From an uncultured Lentisphaeria bacterium (lineage in GTDB: Bacteria; Verrucomicrobiota; Lentisphaeria; Victivallales; UBA1829), in contig CASEFP010000092.1 in assembly GCA_949287225.1 (NCBI GenBank), positions 1 through 52,661 of the forward strand: DNA of 52,661 nucleotides. The letters are read 5' to 3'. Shown piece by piece: positions 43,504-52,115 of the stretch (positions are counted from its first letter, which is position 1; every line of letters begins with the position of its first letter). The notes under the pieces are model-generated. The model ran no database searches, was not told where the DNA came from, and saw only the letters and a list, made by a program, of their open reading frames with translations. A program made the position numbers and the translations under genes.

Positions 43504-44550
43504 ATGAAACACTTTTTCTGTCTGCTTACGATTGTTTTTACAGCGGCCGCCACTGAAAACGAACTTGCAATCGGAAAAAATAACGCGGGAAACTTTGCTG
43601 ATACCTGCCTGAAGCAGGGAGTCGTCCGAAGCGTGAAAGAGGGAGAGCGCAAAGTCGCCTAGATTCGTGCCTTCGGCGGATTTACACGGATGACGATTCC
43701 CATGCCGGCATACATGCTTGGAAAATGTTATATGCTCCGGGTTACGGCAAAAAGCAACACCAGTGACGCACAGATCATGCTTACGGAGGGATTTCTCTGG
43801 GGAAGTGGCCAGAAAGTGAAACGCTTTATCCGGAAGCGGATTGCCGGCGACAATGAATACGCGGATTATGAAATCCCCTTCAAGGTGGAGGCTCTGCCGT
43901 TCTACATCAATTTCGGGATCCTGTATGATAAAAAGGGGGAAATGCGCGTTTCCGATCTGCTCCTTCGTGAAATTTCCGAACGGGAATTCACGGAACGGGA
44001 GCGGCGCACGGCGGAATTCCCGCGCGACAGGAGCCGGAAGGAACTTTTTGAAGAAGCAAAAGCGCGTCTGCTGAAAACTCTTTCCGCTGCGGAGACAAAT
44101 AAGAAACTCCCTCCTGAAATCCGGAAGTATGCCGGGGAGCTTCACGGGAAAATCCGGACGCTTGCAATCTCCGGCGGGGATCAGGCGTCTGCATCGGCGG
44201 ACCGCGTCATAAGCGACGCGGAAAAAATCGTAATCGCAGCCGGAGGAAAACGCAATCCGGAAAAACTGGAGGCTCGGAACGGAAGCGTTCGCATTCGGCT
44301 TTTCCAGCTTCATGCGGATCACTCCGTCTGGGCACGGCTCGAAGCGGATGATCCGCAGCTCGAATACCGTGTTGTCGCGCCGGACGGAAACAGATATCTG
44401 CTGAACCAGGCCGACGCTGTCTGCCTCCCGGCGGGGGAAGGCGTGGAACTGGAAGTGTCGAACGTGAAAACATCCGCAACGCTGCATCTGTTTCCGCTGG
44501 ATCATTTCGGAAGCGATGTCTGGCGGACACTCCGGATGGAAAAGAAATAA
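43504..44550 (+). pseudogene. Secreted protein gene interrupted by an in-frame TAG
   Basis: A signal peptide (MKHFFCLLTIVFTAAA) begins at 43504 and stays in frame for 52 codons to a TAG at 43660-43662. The same frame then continues open to 44550. The two parts read as one protein of about 348 residues: a carbohydrate-binding-like N-terminal half (FTRMTIPMPAYMLGKCYMLRVTAKSN...YINFGILYDKKGEMRVSDLLLRE) and a helical then beta-rich C-terminal half. No function is recognised. A point mutation (for example from CAG) is the simplest reading. An internal ATG at 43690 could still give an unexported product. Confidence 0.7.
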
Positions 44551-44570
44551 GCAAAGGCATGATCTGAAAA

Positions 44571-46775
44571 ATGAGAGAACTCTCCCGTGAGTGTGATTTT
44601 ATTGTGATCGGCGGCGGTGTCGCCGGAACGGTGGCGGCGATCGCGGCGGCGCGGCTCGGAGCGGAAACCGTTCTCGTCCAGAACCGTCCCGTGCTGGGCG
44701 GACCGTCCAGTTCGGAGTGCTGCCAGAACAGCGACGGAGCCTTTATTACCGGCGCACCGGAGTATGTCAACCGCGGCGCAATGGAAACCGGAATTCTCGA
44801 AGAGATGCGCCGCGAAGCCTATTTCCGCTCCGCAAACGGGTGGAGACAGCACTGGAGCCTCGTCATGCGCGAATGGGCGGAACGCGAAGAAAAATTGACT
44901 CTTCTCCTGAATACGGAGGTATATGAGGTCGAAACGCAGGGGAATCATATCGTATCCCTGAAGGCGCGGACGCTGGGCAGTGAAACGGAATATCTCCTCC
45001 GCGCGCCGCTCTTCGCGGACTGTTCCGGAGACTCTTTCGTCGGCTTCTCTGCAGGCGCGGAATACCGCATCGGACGCGAGGCGCGCCATGAATTTCAGGA
45101 ATCGCTCGCGCAGGAGCAGCCGGACCGGAAAACGATGGGCTCCTCAATCGCCTTCCGTGCGGTTGACACCGGTCACAAGATTCCATTCAAAGCGCCGGAA
45201 TGGGCTTATAAAATCCACTCCGACGACGATCTGCCCTACCGCATGCACAACAATCCGAAACAGGGCTACTGGTGGCTCGAATACGGCGGCGAAATCGACA
45301 CCATCCACGACAACGAGGAGATCTACCGGAAACTGCTCTCGATCCTCTTCGGCATGTGGGATCACGTGAAGAACGGCGGCGACCACGGCGCGGCAAACTA
45401 CGCGATCGAATGGATCTCCGCGATTCCGGGAAAACGCGAGTCGCGGCGTTTAATGGGCGATTACATTCTCACACAGAACGATCTCATGAACCATCCCGAC
45501 TTTCCCGACGCAGTCGCCTGCGGCGGCTGGCCGATCGACATCCATCCGCCCGAAGGCGTGTTCGGAAAAGGCCATCCCGGAACCACGCCGCCGTTCATTT
45601 TCCCCGGCGTCTATCCGATTCCGTTCCGCTGTCTTTATTCACGTAACATCGACAATCTGATGATGGCCGGGCGCAACATCAGCGTGACGCATGTGGCACT
45701 CGGGTCCACTCGTGTGATGGCGACCTGCGCACTCTGCGGACAGGCCGTCGGAAGCGCAGGTGCTCTCTGCCGGAAATATGCCTGCACGCCGCGCGAGCTC
45801 GGGGAAAACCATATCTCCGAGCTCCAAAGTGTTCTCTATCGGAACGATCAGGTTCTGCCGTGGATGCCGTCCATGGAAGAGAAAATCTTCTCATCGGCCG
45901 AAGCGGACAGCGACATGGTTCTGCGCCTCGACTCTCCCACTGGAAAATTACCGCTTGTGCCGGAACCCCGCAATCCGGAGATTTACGATCCCTGCGACGA
46001 GCCCCCTGCCGACCGCAGACGCGGACAGATGTTCCCCGTCGCAACGGATCGCATCGACCGGATTTCCGTACGGTTTCAGAATCTTGCCGGAAAGATGCTT
46101 TCCGTCAAAGGTTATCTGTATGCCACGCGGATTCCCGGCGTATTCGAGGGAGAGGAGATTGCCGAAAGGGAGTGTCTTGTTCCCCCCGGCGACAATGTCG
46201 AGGGAATCTTTGACTTTGATGTGCAGGTGGCACACGGAAGCGTTTTTCTTCTGCTGGAGGAGGTGCCCGGCATATCCGTTCTCACGGAAAAACGCCATCT
46301 TCCGGGCGTTTACTGCAAACCCGACGGCTGTTACTTTTCCGACGACAATTTCTGCTTCTCCGTGGAGCCGCCGCAGCATGTGTTCGTTCCGGAAAACACG
46401 GTGAACACTCCGCCGCGTCCGGGCCTCTCTCCCAATCTCTGGATTTCGGATCCTGCGCAAAGTTTCCCGCAGACTTTGACGCTGCATTGCGCGAAAGAGA
46501 CGAGCTGTTCCGGAATCGAACTGATTTTCGACACGAATCTCGATAAAAAACACCCCTTCGGCGCGGCTCCTGAATGCGTCCGGGACTACAAGGTGGAAGC
46601 GCTCCGCGGCGGTCAATGGATCACGGCTGCTGAAGTTTCCGGGAACTATCAGCGCGTCCGGCGGCACACATTCACGCGGATGTCCGCTTCGGCATTCCGC
46701 CTGACCGTTTTTGCGACAAACGGCGATCCTTCAGCCCGCGTGTATCAGTTCCGCATCTGCAGCGACCCCTCCTGA
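44571..46775 (+). CDS. FAD-dependent oxidoreductase
   Basis: A 734-residue protein. An N-terminal FAD-binding Rossmann motif (FIVIGGGVAGTVAA, residues 11-23) is followed by VLGGPSSSE and the FAD-dependent oxidoreductase fold of the PF12831 type (LFADCSGDSFVGFSAGAEY; MMAGRNISVTHVALGSTRVMATCALCGQAVG). The C-terminal 250 or so residues are beta-rich, the last part recalling F5/8-type sugar-binding domains. No signal peptide, so it is probably cytoplasmic. Such enzymes are common in PVC-group glycan loci; the substrate is unknown. Ribosome binding site is weak. Last gene of module D. Confidence 0.82.
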   Translation: MRELSRECDFIVIGGGVAGTVAAIAAARLGAETVLVQNRPVLGGPSSSECCQNSDGAFITGAPEYVNRGAMETGILEEMRREAYFRSANGWRQHWSLVMREWAEREEKLTLLLNTEVYEVETQGNHIVSLKARTLGSETEYLLRAPLFADCSGDSFVGFSAGAEYRIGREARHEFQESLAQEQPDRKTMGSSIAFRAVDTGHKIPFKAPEWAYKIHSDDDLPYRMHNNPKQGYWWLEYGGEIDTIHDNEEIYRKLLSILFGMWDHVKNGGDHGAANYAIEWISAIPGKRESRRLMGDYILTQNDLMNHPDFPDAVACGGWPIDIHPPEGVFGKGHPGTTPPFIFPGVYPIPFRCLYSRNIDNLMMAGRNISVTHVALGSTRVMATCALCGQAVGSAGALCRKYACTPRELGENHISELQSVLYRNDQVLPWMPSMEEKIFSSAEADSDMVLRLDSPTGKLPLVPEPRNPEIYDPCDEPPADRRRGQMFPVATDRIDRISVRFQNLAGKMLSVKGYLYATRIPGVFEGEEIAERECLVPPGDNVEGIFDFDVQVAHGSVFLLLEEVPGISVLTEKRHLPGVYCKPDGCYFSDDNFCFSVEPPQHVFVPENTVNTPPRPGLSPNLWISDPAQSFPQTLTLHCAKETSCSGIELIFDTNLDKKHPFGAAPECVRDYKVEALRGGQWITAAEVSGNYQRVRRHTFTRMSASAFRLTVFATNGDPSARVYQFRICSDPS

Positions 46776-46781
46776 ATACGT

Positions 46782-46808
46782 CTCAGGAAAAAATGCGGTT
46801 TTCCTGAG
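46782..46808 (+). terminator. Hairpin after the oxidoreductase gene
   Basis: CTCAGGAAAA (46782-46791) pairs perfectly with TTTTCCTGAG (46799-46808) around a 7-base loop, 7 bases after the stop codon. The stem has an A/T-rich end as in bidirectional terminators. Confidence 0.6.
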
Positions 46809-46822
46809 AACAGCAACTTTTG

Positions 46823-46866
46823 AAATCCCGTCGTTTCAGTTGGAATGGCGGGATTTTCTCTCTTTT
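46823..46866 (+). terminator. Second hairpin with T-rich tail
   Basis: AAATCCCG (46823-46830) pairs with CGGGATTT (46849-46856), followed by a T/C-rich run ending in TTTT. It probably backs up the first hairpin at the end of module D. Confidence 0.5.
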
Positions 46867-46893
46867 CCAGAAGCGATTCCATGGCGAAAGACA

Positions 46894-46978
46894 TGGTGCC
46901 CGGAGCGGGACTCGAACCCGCACACCCATAGGATAACAGATTTTAAGTCTGTTGCGTCTGCCATTTCGCCATCCGGGC
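46894..46978 (-). tRNA. tRNA-Leu (anticodon UAA)
   Basis: On the minus strand, the acceptor stem GCCCGGA pairs with TCCGGGC, followed by discriminator A and an encoded CCA (46894-46896). The anticodon arm is ACAGA-CTTAAAA-TCTGT with anticodon TAA; the long variable arm and T-arm GCGGG-TTCGAGT-CCCGC are typical of class II leucine tRNA. It lies 10 bases after the recJ stop on the same strand, so it may be cotranscribed with recJ. Confidence 0.95.
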
Positions 46979-46988
46979 ACGTCTGTTT

Positions 46989-48701
46989 TTATATGATAGA
47001 GGGCTTCGCGTCGATGATCTGAAGCTGGCGGCGCTTTTCCCCGTAATATTCGTTGATGTGCGGCACGGCGATCACATCCCATGTCGTCCGCGCGTCGATC
47101 ACCATGTTGAATGCAATGAAATCCGAAGTGTCGCCGTTGAGGTCTCTGACAATTCCCTTTGTATGGCCCGCCTTGATCGGGAAGGTCCGCACGATGTCCA
47201 GATGGTTAATCCGGTAGGTCGGCTGCGGATTCCCATGTCCGAACGGACCGAGACGCGGATAAATCGCGAAAAACTCATCCTGAAGTTCCCCCAGATCAAC
47301 GGTTCCGTCATAGGAGACGCTGTCGACAATGTCATTCGGGGAAATTTCGTTCCGGACATGCTGCTCGAACTCCTGCTGGAATTCGCGGATCTTCGAACGG
47401 TGCAGCCCGAGCCCGACCGCCATAGGATGACCGCCGTAGCGGGTCAGGAGATGAGAGCATTTTGAAAGAATCTTGATCAGGTTTACCCCGGGAATGCTGC
47501 GGCCTGAACCGTGCGCTTCGTCACCTTGAATCGTGAGAACAATCGCCGGACGGTTGTAGTCGCGCGCAAAACGGGAGGCGACAATGCCGATCACCCCCTG
47601 ATGCCATCCTTCTCCGGCGGCGGTGATCGTGATGGATTTGTCAAAGAACGGATCGGACTCCACCTGACGCTTCGCTTCGGAGAAGATCTCCTGTTCCTTC
47701 GCCTGTCGGCGCTGATTGAAGTTTTCCAGCATATCGGCGAACTTGTATGCGTCGACGATATTGGAGGCATTCAGCAGTTCCAGAGCGGAAATTGCGTTTC
47801 CGAGACGTCCCGCGGCATTGATGCGCGGCGCCAGTTTGAACGTGATGTCCGACGGACTGATCGAAGCATCGACACGCGCTGCCTCGATCAGCGCCCGGAT
47901 TCCCGGCCGCAGCTGTTTGCGGAGCGTCTCCATGCCGTATTTCACAAGAATCCGGTTCTCCCCGAGCAGCGGAACAATGTCCGCGACAGTGCCGAGCGCG
48001 ACGAAATCCAGCACATCCTGCATTTCCGTGGTATAGCCGCCGAGATTGTTTTCCCGCCCGTATTTCACGAAAGCATGAGCGAGTTTGAATGCGACTCCCA
48101 CTCCGGAGAGCTGATGCATGTCGGCCAGTTCCCTGTGCACTTTCGGGTTGATGACCGCCAGTGCGGGCGTGACCTCTTCTCCCGGTTCATGATGATCCGT
48201 GATGATGACGTCGATGCCTTTTGCCGCGGCCTCCGCGACGGCGGGATAGCTGTTGATTCCGCAGTCCACGGTAACCAGAACCTTGCACGGAGTAGGTGCG
48301 GTCTCCAAAGCCTTTGCCAGCGATTCAGGCGTGAAGCCGTAACCGTCGTCGAAGCGATGCGGAAGGAAGGAGCTGACGATGGCTCCGTTTCTTTCCAGAA
48401 CCCAGGAGAGCAGCGACGTGGCGGTAATTCCGTCCGTATCATAGTCTCCGTGGATCAGAATCCGTTCACGGTTGCGTATTGCCTGCCAGAGGCGTTTGAC
48501 GGCAACATCCATACCGGGAAATCTGTAAGGGTCTGTCAGATCCGCGAAAGAGTTGTTGAAGTAGCGGTCCGCTTCCTCGGCGCTGATTCCGCGGGCCGCA
48601 AGATACATCGCCACGGCGCGCGGGAGATTTTTCCGTCTTATCAGATCCTGGATAATGTTTTCTTTGCCGTCACAAGCCGATATCCATAGTTTCGTTCCCA
48701 T
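46989..48701 (-). CDS. recJ: Single-stranded-DNA-specific exonuclease RecJ
   Basis: A 570-residue protein of normal length. DHH motifs are present: ILIHGDYDTDGITAT (86-91 core), VLVTVDCGIN, VIITDHHEPGE, LSGVGVAFKLAHA and the DHHA1-type APRINAAGRLGNA and GSGRSIPGVNL...YGGHPMAVGL. RecJ degrades single-stranded DNA 5' to 3' in recombination and mismatch repair, in the cytoplasm. AAAGGCAG precedes the ATG. Confidence 0.94.
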   Translation of the reverse strand: MGTKLWISACDGKENIIQDLIRRKNLPRAVAMYLAARGISAEEADRYFNNSFADLTDPYRFPGMDVAVKRLWQAIRNRERILIHGDYDTDGITATSLLSWVLERNGAIVSSFLPHRFDDGYGFTPESLAKALETAPTPCKVLVTVDCGINSYPAVAEAAAKGIDVIITDHHEPGEEVTPALAVINPKVHRELADMHQLSGVGVAFKLAHAFVKYGRENNLGGYTTEMQDVLDFVALGTVADIVPLLGENRILVKYGMETLRKQLRPGIRALIEAARVDASISPSDITFKLAPRINAAGRLGNAISALELLNASNIVDAYKFADMLENFNQRRQAKEQEIFSEAKRQVESDPFFDKSITITAAGEGWHQGVIGIVASRFARDYNRPAIVLTIQGDEAHGSGRSIPGVNLIKILSKCSHLLTRYGGHPMAVGLGLHRSKIREFQQEFEQHVRNEISPNDIVDSVSYDGTVDLGELQDEFFAIYPRLGPFGHGNPQPTYRINHLDIVRTFPIKAGHTKGIVRDLNGDTSDFIAFNMVIDARTTWDVIAVPHINEYYGEKRRQLQIIDAKPSII

Positions 48702-48804
48702 TCTGCCTTTCTCTTGTTAAACCTTACATTGGTCAATATAATATACTTTCCGGAAACATCAAACCGAAAGAGGAAGCAATTTTCATTTTTTTTTGAAACT
48801 TTGC

Positions 48805-48832
48805 TTGAATAATGGAGGAAGAGCACTAAATT
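48805..48832 (+). promoter_or_regulatory. Possible promoter for the second tRNA-Leu
   Basis: TTGAAT (48805-48810) and TAAATT (48827-48832), 16 bases apart, lie about 37 bases before the tRNA. Matches to consensus are only partial. Confidence 0.38.
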
Positions 48833-48868
48833 ATGGCTCTGTGCCCGATAAGGACACACAAAAATATT

Positions 48869-48954
48869 GCCGACGTGGCGGAACGGCAGACGCGCTGCGT
48901 TCAGGTCGCAGTCTCTTCACGGGGGTGTAGGTTCAAATCCTATCGTCGGCACCA
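48869..48954 (+). tRNA. tRNA-Leu (anticodon CAG)
   Basis: Acceptor stem GCCGACG pairs with CGTCGGC, discriminator A, and encoded CCA (48952-48954). Anticodon arm CTGCG-TTCAGGT-CGCAG with anticodon CAG. Long variable arm as expected for leucine, and T-arm GTAGG-TTCAAAT-CCTAT. Opposite strand to the other tRNA-Leu, on the far side of recJ. Confidence 0.95.
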
Positions 48955-48968
48955 ATATTTTGAGTTCA

Positions 48969-49003
48969 AAAAACCTGTTTCCAAATACTGAAAACAGGTT
49001 TTT
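48969..49003. terminator. Strong hairpin terminator after the tRNA
   Basis: AAAAACCTGTTT (48969-48980) pairs exactly with AAACAGGTTTTT (48992-49003) around an 11-base loop. The A-run and T-run flanking the GC core allow it to work in both directions. Confidence 0.82.
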
Positions 49004-49163
49004 CCGTTTAATCCCCCGCAGAAATTCTGCATACACTTTTTTCTCCACTGAACTGCAAGGCGCTCAAACGCTCCACCAGGAGGCCGGAAGGGCATTGAAC
49101 TTTTTCCATAACCGCGTGTCCATCACGCGTGAACCTTGCAGAGTTCTGAAAGGAGGTCTTTTC

Positions 49164-49343
49164 ATGGAAACACAAATCACCATCCAGACTCCTCCGTGTC
49201 CCGCGGAGATTCGGGAGCGCTATGCCGGATTTCTTTCCGGACTGCAGTGCTACCTCGATCATTACAAACGGGAGTTCATCGACGGAATGAACGAACGATT
49301 TGAACTCGATGCCTCGAGGAAGACTCGACCGGATGCCAACTGA
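49164..49343 (+). CDS. Small protein of unknown function
   Basis: A 59-residue protein starting with METQITIQTPPC. An excellent ribosome binding site (AAAGGAGG at 49150-49157) with 6 bases of spacing to the ATG is the main support. The sequence has a helical, amphipathic middle (RERYAGFLSGLQCYLDHYKREFIDGMNERFEL) and no signal or membrane helix. No relatives are known to me. It lies between a strong terminator and a non-coding hairpin region, so it is probably its own transcript. Confidence 0.5.
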   Translation: METQITIQTPPCPAEIRERYAGFLSGLQCYLDHYKREFIDGMNERFELDASRKTRPDAN

Positions 49344-49634
49344 TACGGGAGACGAGTTCGGCGGACACGGCAGGATCTCATCGGCACAGGTGCAGGAGTC
49401 CGTCCCTGCACCTGCACAGCAAAGACAAAATACAGGCCGCGCCATACACGAAAAAAGGAAAAAGACGCGGGCATTTTTCTCGGTGGCAAGAGTCACAGGT
49501 CCTTGTGCTGTCCTGCTGCGTAAGCCGGACCGCACAAGGACTGACATCCTGCACGAATCATAATTTGCGCAGGAAATTATTTTTTATGGTGTTGCTCCAC
49601 GCGCTTGTTCCGGATGCTTCGCAAGTTGGTTTCG
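49344..49634. other. Non-coding stretch with two long hairpins
   Basis: No gene is supported here. It contains a perfect 9-bp stem AGGTGCAGG/CCTGCACCT (49388-49396 and 49405-49413, 8-base loop) and a perfect 10-bp stem GTCCTTGTGC/GCACAAGGAC (49499-49508 and 49532-49541, 23-base loop). Neither is followed by a T-run. It could be a structured RNA, a long 3' end, or remnants of a repeat. Confidence 0.45.
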
Positions 49635-50240
49635 TCAGGAGAGGCCGATCGCCGCACCCAGCGCCCCCAAAGCGGCAGAACCGAAAATCACACTCATAAT
49701 CGAGAGCTTCCCCTTGTACAGCAGGAAGGTCGCCGCAGCGAAAATCAAAACGGCAAGCGGGCGGATGAAAAACGCGGTCTGCGGCGCCGTCTTCACCAGC
49801 CCGATCCAGTAACGCCACGGGATTTCCGTACTGAACACAGACATCTGCATGAAAATCAAAAGCGCGGCCAGAATCATCCCCGTCGTCGCCGGATGAATCC
49901 CGGTCATGATTCCGCGCACAAGAAAACTCTTCTCCCAGCGTTTGAGCGAACGCAAGGCCAGAATCACCAGAAAATAGGAGGGCACCAAAAGTCCGACGGT
50001 CGCCATCAGCGCCCCGATCACCCCTCCCCTGCGGAAACCGAAAAAGGTCGCGGCATTGACACCGATCGGTCCCGGCGTCATCTGTGAAATTGCAGTCAGG
50101 TCTCCGAACTCCTGAAGCGTCATCCAGTGCTGTTCGTTCACCAGATGGTCAATATAAAGCGGTGTCAGGGCATTCCCTCCGCCGAAGCAGAGACAGCCGA
50201 AGTAACAGAACAGAAGAAAGATATGAAGATAGTTCATCAT
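49635..50240 (-). CDS. Chromate transporter family protein, subunit 2
   Basis: A 201-residue protein with about 5-6 membrane helices and the CHR-family motif AISQMTPGPIGVNAATFFG. It represents one half of a chromate transporter. It overlaps the preceding gene's stop by a few bases (start at 50240 or 50237), so the two are translationally coupled. Substrate is not certain, since many CHR proteins have not been shown to move chromate. Confidence 0.88.
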   Translation of the reverse strand: MMNYLHIFLLFCYFGCLCFGGGNALTPLYIDHLVNEQHWMTLQEFGDLTAISQMTPGPIGVNAATFFGFRRGGVIGALMATVGLLVPSYFLVILALRSLKRWEKSFLVRGIMTGIHPATTGMILAALLIFMQMSVFSTEIPWRYWIGLVKTAPQTAFFIRPLAVLIFAAATFLLYKGKLSIMSVIFGSAALGALGAAIGLS

Positions 50241-50848
50241 GGCTGCTTATTTCCCTCAGCCAGACTGGTTTCCGCAATTTTCCGGCAGGCGAATTTGAGA
50301 TAAACAATACCCGCCGCCATCGCACCAAGCAGAAGCCAGGCCGGATTCATTCCTCCGAAAATAACGCCGGAAAAACAGCCGAACGCCACAAGATAGGCAA
50401 ACCAGTCGGTCATCATTTTCCGCCATGTCCGGAGCAGTGCGGCAAGCACCAGCCCGCCAAGCGCGCTTCGGACGCCGATGAACGCCCCCTGCACATAGAT
50501 ATTGTCCATCGGCAGATGAGAAAATCCCATCGCAACAGCAGTGATAATCAGAAAGGAGGGCAGCGCAACCCCCGACAGCGCAACCAGCGCCCCCAGAGCC
50601 CCCGCGGCACGGTATCCGACGTAAATCGCGGCATTCCCCGCCATCAGTCCGGGAATCGTCTGAATGATCGCAAGCATGTCCATGAGTTCGCCGTCGCGGA
50701 GCCAGTGCAGTTTGCGGATGAAGATATCCTCCGCGGCAAGAATGATGGCGTAACCGCCGCCCACGACAAACAGCGCGATCTTGAAAAAATTGAAGAAGAG
50801 AAGCCACAGGACACGGCCTCTCGGGAGTTTCGATAAATCTGTTTCCAT
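50237..50848 (-). CDS. Chromate transporter family protein, subunit 1
   Basis: A 203-residue membrane protein with the paired CHR motif (GGGYAIILAAEDIFI..., AIIQTIPGLMAGNAAIYVGYRAAG). Together with the adjacent 201-residue protein it forms a short-chain pair equivalent to one long ChrA. GAGGCGAAGC upstream of the ATG supports the start. panE lies 127 bases upstream on the same strand. Confidence 0.88.
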   Translation of the reverse strand: METDLSKLPRGRVLWLLFFNFFKIALFVVGGGYAIILAAEDIFIRKLHWLRDGELMDMLAIIQTIPGLMAGNAAIYVGYRAAGALGALVALSGVALPSFLIITAVAMGFSHLPMDNIYVQGAFIGVRSALGGLVLAALLRTWRKMMTDWFAYLVAFGCFSGVIFGGMNPAWLLLGAMAAGIVYLKFACRKIAETSLAEGNKQP

Positions 50849-50975
50849 GCTTCGCCTCGCTTCCGTCGCCCGCGGGAACCAGACAACCCGGCTGATCCAC
50901 GGTCAAACCGCCAATATAGCACGGTTTTCCCCGATTACGAATGAAAAAGCCAATAAAATGGAAATCAGGAAGCGT

Positions 50976-51914
50976 TCAATGCGACGATTTCCGGTGCGCC
51001 AGAGCGGAAAGGAGGGTATAGCATGTCTCCATCCGGGGCACGTCGATGCCGTGCTTCCGCGCAATCCGGCAGACATTGCCGAGAATCGCCTCGACCTCCA
51101 TCCGCCGCCCCGCCTCGAAATCGACCAGCATGCTTGTTTTATAAGGAGGAAAGGCCCGTGTAAATTCCACATTTTTGTCCACCAGCGCATCGGGAAGATC
51201 CACCCCTTCGGCGGCGGCAACGGCCCGCACCTCCTCCATCAGGGCGCGCGTCAGCGCCTCAAGTGGGCCGCAGTCGGTCATGGCACTGGTCTCCAATCCT
51301 CCGCCGAGAACGGAAACCGGATTGTAAGGAAGATTCCAAAGCAGTTTGCTCCAGCGGAACCACGCGATGTTTTCGACGAATTCCGCATTGACCCCCGACG
51401 CGGACGCAAACAGCGAAGCAAGACGGCGTCCCGCGGCGGAATCGCCTCCGCCGAAGCGCCCGAATTTCAGGTCGGATGCGCCTTTCTGCCGGACAACTCC
51501 TGGCTGGATCCGCGTCGCGCCGATGTAGGCGATCGAACTGAGGATTTCATGCTCCGGAAACGCTTCGGCCAGGCGATCCTCGATCCCGATTCCGTTCTGA
51601 ATCAGGACCAGCACGGTCGACGGCGACTTCAACGCGCCGCGAAGCAGAGGCGCCTCGTCGATCTCCGGAAAAAATTTCGAGGTCAGGAACACATAATCCG
51701 CCGTATCCGGATATTCCCCGGCGGAACGGTAGACGCCATGCGGCGTAAAACGGAAATCGCCCGCCTCGCTGCGGATTTCAAATCCGTTCGCCTTGACCGC
51801 GTCGTAATCCGAACGCACCACAACGGAAACTTCTGCGCCGGCTTGCGCAAGGCGTCCCGTAAAATAAGCGCCGACCGCGCCCGCACCAACCGTAAGAATC
51901 TTCACTTTCTCCAT
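50976..51914 (-). CDS. 2-dehydropantoate 2-reductase family protein (KPR/PanE)
   Basis: A 312-residue protein with NADPH-binding loop VGAGAVGAYFTG, the VLIQNGIGIEDRL segment, the catalytic Lys region WFRWSKLLWNLPYNPVSVL and the ApbA C-terminal pattern (TSMLVDFEAGRRMEVEAI). This matches ketopantoate reductase, which makes pantoate for coenzyme A in the cytoplasm. Some paralogues act on other 2-keto acids, so panE itself is likely but not certain. GAGG with 8 bases of spacing supports the start. Confidence 0.85.
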   Translation of the reverse strand: MEKVKILTVGAGAVGAYFTGRLAQAGAEVSVVVRSDYDAVKANGFEIRSEAGDFRFTPHGVYRSAGEYPDTADYVFLTSKFFPEIDEAPLLRGALKSPSTVLVLIQNGIGIEDRLAEAFPEHEILSSIAYIGATRIQPGVVRQKGASDLKFGRFGGGDSAAGRRLASLFASASGVNAEFVENIAWFRWSKLLWNLPYNPVSVLGGGLETSAMTDCGPLEALTRALMEEVRAVAAAEGVDLPDALVDKNVEFTRAFPPYKTSMLVDFEAGRRMEVEAILGNVCRIARKHGIDVPRMETCYTLLSALAHRKSSH

Positions 51915-51939
51915 TCACTCAACCTCAGTTGCTCTGTTT

Positions 51940-51966
51940 TTTTCATACTGTACCATATCATGAAAA
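51940..51966. promoter_or_regulatory. Inverted repeat upstream of the reductase gene
   Basis: TTTTCAT (51940-51946) and ATGAAAA (51960-51966) flank 13 bases, in the divergent gap between the reductase and the last gene. It could be an operator. No promoter elements could be assigned next to it with confidence. Confidence 0.28.
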
Positions 51967-52052
51967 GAGTTTTTTACAATCCGGGAAAAGAAAACCAGAA
52001 ATGATTTCCCCTGTAAGGTTCGGATTTTTCCGGAATTCCATTGTCATGCATT

Positions 52053-52080
52053 TTGCAACGAAGAAAAAGCCGTTTATATT
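52053..52080 (+). promoter_or_regulatory. Possible promoter for the last gene
   Basis: TTGCAA (52053-52058) and TATATT (52075-52080) with a 16-base spacer, about 35 bases before the ATG at 52116. Confidence 0.42.
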
Positions 52081-52115
52081 TCTCCGAAACTCAAAAGCAA
52101 AAAGAGGTTATCCCC

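Noticed and set aside
43660..43662. Pyrrolysine or other recoding of the in-frame TAG
   Set aside because: No pyrrolysine genes or insertion signals are visible, the host is not expected to use it, and many other genes' reading is normal. A nonsense mutation or sequencing error is simpler.
47511..48689. A 392-codon open frame antisense to recJ
   Set aside because: RecJ motifs on the other strand are unambiguous, and the shadow is Arg/His/Asp-rich with no domain.
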